Shown: positions 14,889-24,150 of the stretch, one piece after another
How positions within the stretch are numbered: the stretch's first letter is position 1
Layout: each line of letters starts with the position of its first letter
Assembly: GCA_963666765.1 (NCBI GenBank)
Contig: OY762933.1
Location: 1,302,001 to 1,366,000, forward strand
Source: Foliamicus sp963666765
GTDB taxonomy: Bacteria > Pseudomonadota > Gammaproteobacteria > Steroidobacterales > Foliamicaceae
Length of the DNA stretch: 64,000 bases
Direction of reading: 5' to 3'
Position numbers and translations under genes: made by a program
Notes under the pieces: model-generated
Database searches by the model: none
Told to the model about the DNA's origin: nothing
The model's input: only the letters and a program-made list of their open reading frames with translations

Positions 14889-15868
14889 TTACTGCACAGT
14901 ACATCGAGCGAGAGGCTGCAGAGTGGCTGGCGCGTCTGGACGTGCAAGGACTCTGTGAAGCAAGAGACGACATTGCGTCGATGGAAGAGGCATCCCCGCA
15001 GTTTGCGGAATGGATGCAGTCTTCAACGGCGAACCGCGTGGCATTTCTCCGGCAGTTCGCCGCGTGGCGCCGTGGAGACCGGCTTGCCGCGTTGCATCGT
15101 GGAGAACCGATCGCCGAACGCCAAGAGTCCGTGATAGTGCAATCGACACGCTGGTTGATGCCCTTGGCCGCAAGCGTCGTGCTCGCGATTGGTCTGGTGA
15201 CATTGCTGCCCAGGGACGCAAGCGTTCAATTTGAGTGGGAAACACCAATCGGTGGGCATCAGTATGTGCCGCTTGCTGATGGGAGTAAGGTTGAGCTCAA
15301 CACGAATACCCGATTGACCGGAGTAATCAGCGATAACGAGCGCCGTGTCAATCTCAAACAAGGCGAGGCGTTTTTCTCAGTCGCCAGCGACAAGTCACGT
15401 CCATTTGTTGTCGTTGCCGGCGACCGGCAGGTACGTGTGCTCGGCACCCAGTTTACGGTTCGCCATGAAGACGGCGAATTCGAAGTTGTTGTTGCCGAAG
15501 GTCGCGTACAGATCGAAAACTCGGATGACAATACTGCAGCCACATCTACGGTCGTAGAGAAAGGAGCGTATGTCGTCGCCCAGGATGATGAAATCCTGAT
15601 TACGTCACGCTCAGATGCGGAGATCGACGCATCGCTTCGCTGGCGCGAGGGACTACTTGTTTTCGATGATGTTCGCCTCGACCAGGCGGCTGCGGAATTC
15701 AATCGTTACAACCAGAGCCAGATCATCGTCGAAGGTGCGGATGCGTCATGTATTCGCATTGGTGGTAGCTTTAGAGTGGACAACGTGGATGCGTTCGTTC
15801 GACTTCTCAACGATGGCTTCGGCCTGCAGGTCGAACGTCAGGATGATGCAATAGTTGTAAGAAACTAA
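14885..15868 (+). CDS. FecR-family anti-sigma/signal transducer
   Basis: The 327-residue protein has an N-terminal cytoplasmic part with EAAEWLARL, the usual FecR opening (DUF4880), one membrane helix at about residues 90-107, and a periplasmic FecR domain (GSKVELNTNTRL, VNLKQGEAFFSV, VRVLGTQFTVR, VVVAEGRVQI). The C-terminal part (DDVRLDQAAAEFNRYN) is the STN-like receptor-contact region. The start ATG overlaps the sigma stop (ATGA). It should connect the receptor's signalling domain in the periplasm with the sigma factor in the cytoplasm. Confidence 0.92.
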   Translation: MITAQYIEREAAEWLARLDVQGLCEARDDIASMEEASPQFAEWMQSSTANRVAFLRQFAAWRRGDRLAALHRGEPIAERQESVIVQSTRWLMPLAASVVLAIGLVTLLPRDASVQFEWETPIGGHQYVPLADGSKVELNTNTRLTGVISDNERRVNLKQGEAFFSVASDKSRPFVVVAGDRQVRVLGTQFTVRHEDGEFEVVVAEGRVQIENSDDNTAATSTVVEKGAYVVAQDDEILITSRSDAEIDASLRWREGLLVFDDVRLDQAAAEFNRYNQSQIIVEGADASCIRIGGSFRVDNVDAFVRLLNDGFGLQVERQDDAIVVRN

Positions 15869-15956
15869 CGCAGGCAGTACCGGATTTCTGCTGGCGAAAC
15901 GTCTCTCCCTATAACGGACCAAAAACGGTCTGGCCAGAAACCTTAGGGGAGTACGC

Positions 15957-18900
15957 ATGAAACCCGGACCAGGCAATTTGCAAACACTGTTTATTACTGC
16001 TGCATTTACGCTCGCGATAGCGGCGCCAGCGATGGCTGATGACGCAATCGAGTTCTCGATAGATGCTGGCGATCTGAAGGCGGTACTTACGTCATACATC
16101 GCGCAGTCAGGCAATCAACTCCTTTACCGGGTCGATGAAGTTTCTGGCATTTACACTGACGGTCTGAAGGGCGCCTACGATGCAAATCGTGCGCTGGAGA
16201 TGCTGTTAGCAGGCACCGGTTTCCAGGTGCAGCGGGACGAGTCCGGCGCGGTGTTGTTGGTACGTACCGGTTCGGATGCTGGCGATCAGAACGAATCCGA
16301 CCCAAGCGCCCCCCAAGACAGCGCTTCGAAATCGAAAGACAACGATTCGAATTCGAATGGCCCATCGGATTCGGCCAGCGATGCAGACGCATCGACACCC
16401 GAACCACGAAGCGAAAATCGCTCGGCACGCCCTCACCGGGAGACGGAGGTCATCGTCGTTACCGGTACGCGAATCCAACGGCAAGTTAACGAACTGTCCG
16501 CACCGGTGACCGTGGTCGATGGTGACGTTGTACGCGAGCGAGGGTTCACCAATGTCGGCGATGCGCTAGCCCAGCTGCCGATTACCGCTCAAAACACGAC
16601 CAACGCTTCGACATCCGGAAGCTTTCGGAACTCCGGAATAACCGTTATCAACCTGCGCGGTTTGAGTTCTGCGTCAGGATCGTCGCGCACCCTGACGCTT
16701 GTGAACGGGCGTCGTCACGTTGCCGGTCAGCCCGGCACGACTAACGTAAACGTTGCGACGATTCCGTCGGCCCTCGTGGAGCGTGTCGAAATAGTCTCGG
16801 GAGGTTCATCTGCCATATATGGTTCTGATGCTGTCGCCGGTGTCATCAACTATGTGCTCAAGAACGACTATGACGGTCTTGATGTGTCAGTCCAGTACGG
16901 GGCAACCACCAAGGGTGATGGAGAGCGCTCGAGTCTAGCGGCCGCCTGGGGAAAGGATTTTGACCGCGGCAACTTCGTCATTGCCGCCCAATACACGAAA
17001 GACGAGGAAATCAGTTTCGGTGAGCGCTCACACCTTTGGCAACTGCCAGTGCTGGCGGTCGATGGATCTGCTTTGCCGAATGCCACGAGTTCGACCATCA
17101 ATAACGGCGGCCTTCTGTTTCAGCCCTTCGCCACGCCATTCGGTGTGTTCAACGTGCCTTTCATGGACATCCTTGGAACGATCACCGGCACACCCTTCGC
17201 GCATGTGGCGTACGGGGCAAACCAATCACCATTTGCCTTCAACCCGGGAACGCCGAACGGACTGGGAGGTTTCAGCGACGGAGACGGGATACCACTGGGC
17301 ATCAATGCACAGTCGCCGGACCTGATTTCGGCGCCTGTCGAGTCATACAACATCAATGTTAGCGGTCAGGTGCTTCTCAGCGACGACCTGGGTTTCCTCG
17401 GAAAGACATCAGGATTTGTCGAAGCGAAGTACTCAGGCATCGAGTCGAGTGGACTGAGAGGTTTCTTCACCACGATGCCGGACATTGCAAGGATTCCTCT
17501 GGCGGTCGGTGCTGACAATCCTTACCTGGACCCGAGTATCGCTCTGACCATGCAGCTGCTCGGAGCAACTGAGTTGCGGATCGGGCGGCAGTTTCCCGAG
17601 CTGGGTCCGGCCGTGGGCACGAATGAGTCCGACTCCTACCGAATCGTAGCCGGATTCAAGGGAGAAACGGCCAACGAACTGGCTTGGGACTTCTACGTCA
17701 ACTACGGCAAGTCTGAGCGCATAAGTGAGTTGAATGACTTGGATGGCGCGCGCTTCGCCCAGGCGGTGGATGCAATAGACAATGCCGGCACTATCGAATG
17801 TCGTGATCCGTCAAACGGTTGTGTACCGGTCAATATCCTGGGCGCGAATCGCGTGTTCTCCAGTGGATTTATGAATTTTGTCTCGATTCCCTGGGCGATA
17901 GAGGACGATATTGATCAGACGATTGTTGGCGCCACGCTGTCGGGCGACGCGTTCGGCATTGCCGGCAGCAGTGCGCAGTTTGCGGCTGGCATAGACTACC
18001 GTGAAGAGTCGACGAGCGCCGTCCCGAATGCAGTGGCAGCGGTAGGTGGCGGACTTCTGAATCCTTTTCCCATCGATGGCATTGACGGAGAGTTCCATGT
18101 CCTCGAGGTTTTCGGAGAGCTCAAGATTCCTCTCGTCAGCGACACCGGTGGTCGGACTGTGCTGGTCGCGGATGTGTCCGGACGCTATGGCGAGTACTCG
18201 ACTGTCGGTGGTGTCACCAATTGGAAAGCAGGGCTGATGTGGGCGCCAGTGCAAGAATTTCGCCTTCGTGGGTCGTTCGGCACAGCGATTCGAGCACCCA
18301 ACCTTGCGGAAACCGCGCGTGTGGAAATCACGACACCTCTCGGGATATTCGATCAGTGCAGTCCGCTGAACTGGCCAACCGCCGACCCGAATCGTGCAAT
18401 CAACTGCGCGGATATTGCGGCAACGGCTCGCGCAGCCTACGACCAGGGTCTGATCCCACCGTTCGTTGTTTACTTCCCGGCAGAATTGCTTGGATTGCCC
18501 GCCGATGGTTTCACAACCGCGCTCGGTGCGACTTCGACTGTTGGCAACAATCCTTCGCTCCAGGAAGAAGAGGCGGATACCTTTAACATTGGATTTGCGC
18601 TGGAGCCCGGGTTCATTGAAGGACTTCGGCTTTCCGTCGACTATTGGAATATCGATATCGATGGCGCCATCGTTCTGTTGGATGGGCAGGCCGCGACTGT
18701 CGCATGTTACGACGGCCCACCAAGCTTGTTTCCGGGCGCCGAGTGCGATCTGATCAGCCGTGACGCTACCTTGGGTTTGATTACGTCTGTTCTGCAAGCT
18801 TACGTTAATGTCGATCAACTTGAGGTGGCCGGTTACGACTATTCGATCAACTACGACTTTGAGATTGATGGCGCGGGTGAGTTCAGCATTGGCTGGATCG

Positions 18901-19280
18901 GCACTCGGTTCGAGAAGTTTGATCGCACGGCCTCGAACGGTGCGGTTAGCGATCAGGTCGGTATTGAAGGTGGCGTGCCAGAGTTCAGCCACAACCTCCA
19001 TCTGCGCTATATACGTGGGCCGTTCTCTGCCTTCATGCAACGCCGACAGGCAGATGATATTACCGGTGCGTTTCGCCCCGGGCAGCCAGTACTCAGGGGA
19101 CAGACAGTCTGGGACGCATCTCTTACCTGGGTCTTCTCGGACAAGATCCGCGCAACCCTCGGTGGCAGCAACATCTTCGATGATAAGCCGGACGTCCAGT
19201 TCACTGACCTCCTCGGAAACTCAAGTCAGTATGACCTGATTGGTCCGCGCTGGTTTCTGCAGTTGAACGCAAGCTTCTAG
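15957..19280 (+). CDS. TonB-dependent outer-membrane receptor with N-terminal signalling (STN) domain
   Basis: The 1107-residue protein has a signal peptide (cleavage near APAMA), an STN domain at about residues 27-105 (FSIDAGDLKAVLTSYIAQSG), a low-complexity Ser/Asp/Asn linker, a TonB box at residues 162-172 (ETEVIVVTGTR), a plug domain (VINLRGL, GGSSAIYGSDAVAGVINYVL) and a 22-strand-type barrel ending in aromatic phenylalanine (NASF). The ribosome site AGGGGAG precedes ATG 15957. The STN domain together with the upstream fecIR pair predicts ligand-dependent transcription. The ligand is unknown; the downstream peptidase and peptide-type importers point to a peptide rather than a siderophore. 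Confidence 0.93.
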   Translation: MKPGPGNLQTLFITAAFTLAIAAPAMADDAIEFSIDAGDLKAVLTSYIAQSGNQLLYRVDEVSGIYTDGLKGAYDANRALEMLLAGTGFQVQRDESGAVLLVRTGSDAGDQNESDPSAPQDSASKSKDNDSNSNGPSDSASDADASTPEPRSENRSARPHRETEVIVVTGTRIQRQVNELSAPVTVVDGDVVRERGFTNVGDALAQLPITAQNTTNASTSGSFRNSGITVINLRGLSSASGSSRTLTLVNGRRHVAGQPGTTNVNVATIPSALVERVEIVSGGSSAIYGSDAVAGVINYVLKNDYDGLDVSVQYGATTKGDGERSSLAAAWGKDFDRGNFVIAAQYTKDEEISFGERSHLWQLPVLAVDGSALPNATSSTINNGGLLFQPFATPFGVFNVPFMDILGTITGTPFAHVAYGANQSPFAFNPGTPNGLGGFSDGDGIPLGINAQSPDLISAPVESYNINVSGQVLLSDDLGFLGKTSGFVEAKYSGIESSGLRGFFTTMPDIARIPLAVGADNPYLDPSIALTMQLLGATELRIGRQFPELGPAVGTNESDSYRIVAGFKGETANELAWDFYVNYGKSERISELNDLDGARFAQAVDAIDNAGTIECRDPSNGCVPVNILGANRVFSSGFMNFVSIPWAIEDDIDQTIVGATLSGDAFGIAGSSAQFAAGIDYREESTSAVPNAVAAVGGGLLNPFPIDGIDGEFHVLEVFGELKIPLVSDTGGRTVLVADVSGRYGEYSTVGGVTNWKAGLMWAPVQEFRLRGSFGTAIRAPNLAETARVEITTPLGIFDQCSPLNWPTADPNRAINCADIAATARAAYDQGLIPPFVVYFPAELLGLPADGFTTALGATSTVGNNPSLQEEEADTFNIGFALEPGFIEGLRLSVDYWNIDIDGAIVLLDGQAATVACYDGPPSLFPGAECDLISRDATLGLITSVLQAYVNVDQLEVAGYDYSINYDFEIDGAGEFSIGWIGTRFEKFDRTASNGAVSDQVGIEGGVPEFSHNLHLRYIRGPFSAFMQRRQADDITGAFRPGQPVLRGQTVWDASLTWVFSDKIRATLGGSNIFDDKPDVQFTDLLGNSSQYDLIGPRWFLQLNASF

Positions 19281-19351
19281 CCCGCCAGGTTCCCGCAAAC
19301 ATAACTCGCACGGGGCGGCGCGGAACAAACCGGGCGGCACAGTTTGATTAC

Positions 19352-21319
19352 ATGAGGGGAATGATGGACTCCGCATACCGAGCACAGGACGATTTCTTCC
19401 GCTTCGTCAACGGCGAGTGGATATGCGCCACCGAAATTCCGGCCGATAAACCCACGTGGGGTACGATTCCGATGTTGCGCGAGGAGTCTGAAGACGCTCT
19501 TGCCGGACTGCTGTCAGAGTTGGTCCAAAGCGACGAGCGGACGGCGGACGAGGAGCGCATTGCTGCACTTTACCGGAGCTATATGGATACAGCGTCGATC
19601 GCTTCGGCAGGCCTGCAGCCAATTCAAGATCTGCTCGATACGGCGTCAAGTGTAAGTGATGAAGCCAGCCTGTACCGTGCGATCGGGAAGCTCGCCCGAG
19701 CGTCCGGCGCGACGTTCTTCGGTATCGGCGTCTCGCAGGATGCGAAATCCAGGGCCGATTATTGTGCAATGGTCGGCGCCGGCGGCATCACGTTGCCGGA
19801 CCGCAGTTTCTACCTCGAAGATCAGCCGCACTATGAGGCCGCGCGAAGCGTGCTGGTCGACTACGCCAACAGACTACTCAAGCTTGCTGGCGTCGAGGCG
19901 GGGTACGACGCAGGTAAGGCGATCCTGGTCTTCGAAACGTCATTGGCTGAATGCATGTGGCCGCGTGAAATGATGCGCGAAGTCGCTCGAACTTATAACC
20001 CGATGTCATTTGACGAACTGCAGGACTCGGCAACGTCTGTTCAGTGGAGTGCATTCCTGGAGGAGTTCGGTTTTCCGAGCTTCGATCGTGTTGTCGTTGC
20101 ACAACCCGACTACCTGCCGAAAGTCGTACCGGCACTGTATTCGGCGGCGGCCGCATTCGCAGAAGACAGCGCGGGCGGTGATGCCTGGGAGTTTTATCGA
20201 AACTGGCTGACATTCCGGGTGCTGCACGGCTACGCACCTGTTCTTTCCGAGGCCTACGAGAACCTGCACTTCCATGAATTCAGCAAGCCCATCAACGGCG
20301 TTTCAGAGATGGAGCCCAGACTGAAGCGGGCCGTGCAGACAACCTGTTTGTCATTGTCTGATCTCGTCGGCCAGCTCTACGGTGAACGCTATTTCTCGGC
20401 CGAGGCGCGGGAACGCATGGATCAGCTCACTGAGAATCTGCTGGCGGCGTTCAAGGTTTCGATTCCGAATCTGTCGTGGATGAGCGTGGGAACTCAGAAA
20501 AGAGCACTGAACAAGCTGTCGAGAGTTCGTTGGAAGATCGGTTTGCCAACAAAGTGGCGGTCCTACGACGATGTCGAGTTGGCGACGAATGACTTGATTG
20601 GCAACTTGCGCAAAGTTGGCGATGCAAATCTCGCGTATTCCTTTGCCAAGCTCGCCAGAAAGGTCGATCCGGAAGATTGGGAAATGCCGCCGTTCATGGT
20701 CAACGCCTACTATCATCCATTGAATAACGAGATTGTCTTCCCGGCCGCCATACTCCGGCCGCCGCTGTTTGATGAAAATGCCGATGATGCTGCGAACTAC
20801 GGCGCCATCGGCTCGATTATCGGGCACGAACTCAGTCACGGGTTTGACGACCAAGGCCGCCGCTTCAACGAGGAAGGCAATCTCGACGACTGGTGGACCG
20901 AAGCAGATGCAAGGAAATTTGAGGCGAGTGCAAAATTACTCGTATCGCAATTCAACAAACTCAAGGTTCTGCCCGGTCACAAGGTTAATGGCCGGCTGAC
21001 ACTCGGAGAGAACATCGCCGATCTGTCCGGTGTCACCTTGTCCTACCGAGCCTATCAACATTCCCTGCGCGGTAGGCCTTCACCTGTAGTAGGCGGGCTC
21101 AGCGGTGAGCAGCGGTTCTTTCTTGCCTACGCGAAAGCGTGGCAGAACAAGAGTCGTGATGAGTTTGCCGCAATGCTCGTCAAGACCGACGTGCATTCAC
21201 CCGCAGAGTTTCGGGTCAATGCCATATTGACCAACCTGCCCGAATTCCATGATGCATTTGATGTTGTGCAGGGCGACAAGATGTACACGGCGCCTGAAGA
21301 CCGCATCAGGATCTGGTAG
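19352..21319 (+). CDS. M13-family (neprilysin/PepO-like) zinc metallopeptidase, predicted cytoplasmic
   Basis: This 655-residue oligopeptidase has the two-domain M13 layout. It starts with the family's DFFRFVNGEW pattern, has NAYYHP and the zinc site HELSH (H492, E493, H496), and the third ligand in GENIADLSG (E553). M13 enzymes cut peptides up to about 40 residues. Most bacterial M13 proteins of this type are exported or lipid-anchored; this one has no signal peptide (MRGMMDSAYRAQDDFF), like lactococcal PepO. ATGs at 19361 and 19364, next to GAGGGGA, are alternative starts and do not add a signal. It lies between the receptor and the transporters, so it probably degrades the imported ligand inside the cell. 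Confidence 0.93.
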   Translation: MRGMMDSAYRAQDDFFRFVNGEWICATEIPADKPTWGTIPMLREESEDALAGLLSELVQSDERTADEERIAALYRSYMDTASIASAGLQPIQDLLDTASSVSDEASLYRAIGKLARASGATFFGIGVSQDAKSRADYCAMVGAGGITLPDRSFYLEDQPHYEAARSVLVDYANRLLKLAGVEAGYDAGKAILVFETSLAECMWPREMMREVARTYNPMSFDELQDSATSVQWSAFLEEFGFPSFDRVVVAQPDYLPKVVPALYSAAAAFAEDSAGGDAWEFYRNWLTFRVLHGYAPVLSEAYENLHFHEFSKPINGVSEMEPRLKRAVQTTCLSLSDLVGQLYGERYFSAEARERMDQLTENLLAAFKVSIPNLSWMSVGTQKRALNKLSRVRWKIGLPTKWRSYDDVELATNDLIGNLRKVGDANLAYSFAKLARKVDPEDWEMPPFMVNAYYHPLNNEIVFPAAILRPPLFDENADDAANYGAIGSIIGHELSHGFDDQGRRFNEEGNLDDWWTEADARKFEASAKLLVSQFNKLKVLPGHKVNGRLTLGENIADLSGVTLSYRAYQHSLRGRPSPVVGGLSGEQRFFLAYAKAWQNKSRDEFAAMLVKTDVHSPAEFRVNAILTNLPEFHDAFDVVQGDKMYTAPEDRIRIW

Positions 21320-21349
21320 CAAATTCGAATTTCAACGGAGGGTTTCAAG

Positions 21350-22366
21350 ATGACGAACGTATTGACACTCACAGACGAGAACTTCGAGCATGAGGTCATT
21401 AATTCCAACGTTCCCGTTCTCGTGGATTTCTGGGCGGAATGGTGTGGACCTTGCAAGGCGCTCGCGCCTACGCTCGAGAGTCTTGCCGACGATTTCGTTG
21501 GCAAAGCTAAGATCGGCAAGCTCGATGTCGAGGCCCAGCCCGACACCGCTCGCCGATTCTCCGTCCGCGGATTGCCAACCGTGAAGATCTTCGCTAACGG
21601 AATGGAGCAAACATCGCTGATGGGGGCCAATCCGAAGGAGCGTTATGCATCGACGATCAACAAGCTCCTTGACGGCAACCTCGACGGGCAGGCAGGTTAT
21701 GACCCAGTATTGAACGTCAATTTCACGCAGGCGGTCATGACAGCCGATATCGCCGCCATAAGCCAGGCTCTCGATAAGAATCCGGGCCTTGTCAATGAGC
21801 CGCTCAAGACCGGACTGTTGCCAATGCACGTAGCTGTCCGCTTCAAGAATGAACCGCTGCAGGAAGTATTGCTGAAGTACGAACCGGATCTCGACGTTTT
21901 CGCTGTTGCCGGTCTTGGACGCACGGAGACCCTGCGAGAAATGTTGGCCTCGAATCACGAGAGAGCAAAGAGCAGGGACAGTGACGGATACACCCTGCTT
22001 CATTACTCGGCCCTGGCCGGTGACGCAGAGGGCGTTGCGTATCTTCTTGATAAGGGTGCAGACCCAAGCGCACAGTCGACAGACCAACTGCAACTTAGCG
22101 TTCTTTTCGGCGCAATTGTTGCCGGGAGCAGGAATTGTGTTGACGCACTTGTAGCAGCGGGCGCCGATCTCGCAGGGACGGATCATCTTGGCAATACGGC
22201 GCTGCACATAACGGTAATGGCGAAGAACATCGATTTGGCCAAAGCTCTTCTCGATGCCGGTGCGAATCCGGAGTTGGCCAACCGGGAGCAGGAGACGCCG
22301 TTGGACAAGGCAAGGCAAACCCAACAGCCAAGTTTCACAGAATTACTCGAAGCCGCTAGCGGTTAG
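21350..22366 (+). CDS. Thioredoxin-ankyrin repeat fusion protein
   Basis: Residues 1-108 form a thioredoxin domain with the active site WCGPC (C32, C35) and the cis-proline loop RGLPTVKIF. Residues from about 130 to 335 contain ankyrin repeats (DGYTLLHYSALAGDAEGVAYL, LGNTALHITVMAKNIDLAKAL, ETPLDKA). There is no signal peptide, so a cytoplasmic reductase is expected. A thioredoxin fused to ankyrin repeats is unusual; the repeats may bind the substrate or the peptidase. GGAGG precedes the ATG. The gene sits in the middle of the import operon with 30 bp before and 11 bp after, which suggests it reduces disulfides in the imported ligand. Confidence 0.92.
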   Translation: MTNVLTLTDENFEHEVINSNVPVLVDFWAEWCGPCKALAPTLESLADDFVGKAKIGKLDVEAQPDTARRFSVRGLPTVKIFANGMEQTSLMGANPKERYASTINKLLDGNLDGQAGYDPVLNVNFTQAVMTADIAAISQALDKNPGLVNEPLKTGLLPMHVAVRFKNEPLQEVLLKYEPDLDVFAVAGLGRTETLREMLASNHERAKSRDSDGYTLLHYSALAGDAEGVAYLLDKGADPSAQSTDQLQLSVLFGAIVAGSRNCVDALVAAGADLAGTDHLGNTALHITVMAKNIDLAKALLDAGANPELANREQETPLDKARQTQQPSFTELLEAASG

Positions 22367-22377
22367 CTTGCCTGATT

Positions 22378-24150
22378 GTGATCCGGGATCAACGCCAAGC
22401 AGTCAGGGGCACACGTTTTCGCGAGTTGTTCGCCGGCCTCTGGAAGCTGACTCGCCCGTACTACGCATCAGGTGATCGATGGTGGGCGTGGGGCCTATCA
22501 GTCCTGATTCTGACGTTCATTGCGCTTGGGACCACGGTCGCGGTTGGACTAGCTGACTGGATCAAGGATTTCTTCGACGCGCTCGAGCAAAAAGACGGTG
22601 GTGCGGTTGCGGGGCTGGTCGTGAAGTTTGTTGGCTTGGTCTTTATGCTTGTCGTGTTCGAGGTACTCGATACCTGGGCGGGCATGATGCTCGAATTCAG
22701 GTGGCGGCACTGGCTGACAGATCAATTTTTCGTCCGCTACCTGCAGGACGGACGCTACCATTTGCTTGAGCTCGTTGACTACGGCATCGACAATGCAGAT
22801 CAGCGTATCTCCGTTGATCTGTCGAACCTGACCCGCGATACGATCGGCCTTGCCACCGGCCTTATTCGTAACTTCATATACCTTGTCTCCTTTTCGGCAC
22901 TCCTGTGGGGCCTTTCGGGAATGCTGGAGTTCACGTTTCTCGGTCGCGAATGGGTAATTCAAGGTTATCTCGTCTGGATTGCAATTTTTTGGGGATTATT
23001 GACGTCCGTCGGCGTCCATTTCCTTGGCCGATCCTTGATTCCTCTGAGAAATCGCCAAGAGCAGTACGAGGCGGATCTTCGCGCATTGCTTGTGCACATC
23101 CGTAAGAATGCTGAGGCGATCTGCCTGAGCGCTGGGCAGCAGCGTGAGAATCTGACCCTGCGCCATTCGTTCGAGGTCCTGCAAATTAACTTCTTCAGCC
23201 TCGTCCGCTATTCGGCCCTCGTAAACGGTTTTCGTAATTTCACCAACCTATCCAGCGCGATGGTCATTTCCAATGTCGCCAATGCGCCGAGGCTGCTCGC
23301 GGGCCAGATCACACTCGGTGTCCTGATGGAAAGTCAGACGGTATTTCAGCGAGTCCAGCAATCGCTTGGCTGGTTCGTGAATTCGTATGACAACATCGCG
23401 AGTTGGAAGGCGAGTGTCGATCGTGTCTTGTTGCTTCAGCAGGCACTTGAGCGTGCAAGCGCGGATCGCAACGACTCGAAATTGCAGCAAGCCGTTAGCG
23501 AGGGATCAAATGCTGATATAAGGGCGACAGGCCTGAGTGTGTCCCTTCCTGATGGGGGGCAATTGCTGGACGAAGTCAACCTGCAAATTTCCAAAGGTGA
23601 GCGACTGCTCGTTACTGGTCCATCCGGTAGCGGCAAGACGACGCTGTTTCGAACCCTGGCCGGTATCTGGCCATGGGCAAAGGGCAAGGTGTCATTGCCA
23701 CAAGGCGGCTGCATGTTTCTGCCTCAGCGCGCTTTTGTTCCATCGGGTTCGCTCGCTGAAGCGCTGGCTTACCCGAAGGACCTGTCCGATTTTCTTGCGA
23801 GAGATCTTGAGAACGCGCTTGAGGCGTGCAACCTGGGGCAGTTAAAAGATGAGCTGTACAGTGACCGGGCGTGGTCGAAAACCCTGTCAGGCGGTGAAAA
23901 GCAACGCGTCGCTTTTGCGCGTGTGCTGCTGCACAAACCGGCGTGGTTGTTCCTCGACGAGGCGACGTCCGCCCTAGATCTCGAAAACGAAGCGGCGTTG
24001 TATGTCACCGTTTCGAGGCTATTGCCGAACACGAGCATTATCTCAATCGCTCACAGAACAAGTCTGGAAGGCCTGCATTCACGTCGTCTCAATGTGGTTC
24101 CAGGGAGCAAGTCGATCCTCGAGACTGGCCTCAATGCGGAGACGCCCTGA
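22378..24150 (+). CDS. SbmA/BacA-YddA-like ABC transporter (membrane and ATPase domains fused), first copy
   Basis: In this 590-residue protein, the N-terminal half has about six membrane helices of the ABC_membrane_2/SbmA type (FEVLDTWAGMMLEFRWRHWL, YGIDNADQRISVDL are family signatures). The C-terminal half is an ATPase: Walker A GPSGSGKT (residues 414-421), signature LSGGEKQR and Walker B WLFLDEAT. Relatives include E. coli YddA and mycobacterial Rv1819c, which takes up peptides and vitamin B12-like solutes; SbmA imports antimicrobial peptides. The GTG start at 22378 has a weak ribosome site. The second copy starts directly after its stop, so a heterodimer is likely. Confidence 0.92.
   Translation: MIRDQRQAVRGTRFRELFAGLWKLTRPYYASGDRWWAWGLSVLILTFIALGTTVAVGLADWIKDFFDALEQKDGGAVAGLVVKFVGLVFMLVVFEVLDTWAGMMLEFRWRHWLTDQFFVRYLQDGRYHLLELVDYGIDNADQRISVDLSNLTRDTIGLATGLIRNFIYLVSFSALLWGLSGMLEFTFLGREWVIQGYLVWIAIFWGLLTSVGVHFLGRSLIPLRNRQEQYEADLRALLVHIRKNAEAICLSAGQQRENLTLRHSFEVLQINFFSLVRYSALVNGFRNFTNLSSAMVISNVANAPRLLAGQITLGVLMESQTVFQRVQQSLGWFVNSYDNIASWKASVDRVLLLQQALERASADRNDSKLQQAVSEGSNADIRATGLSVSLPDGGQLLDEVNLQISKGERLLVTGPSGSGKTTLFRTLAGIWPWAKGKVSLPQGGCMFLPQRAFVPSGSLAEALAYPKDLSDFLARDLENALEACNLGQLKDELYSDRAWSKTLSGGEKQRVAFARVLLHKPAWLFLDEATSALDLENEAALYVTVSRLLPNTSIISIAHRTSLEGLHSRRLNVVPGSKSILETGLNAETP

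Noticed and set aside
17811..19040. 409-codon minus-strand frame inside the receptor gene
   Set aside because: It is opposite the TonB receptor, which has clear domains; the reverse frame has no recognisable sequence.
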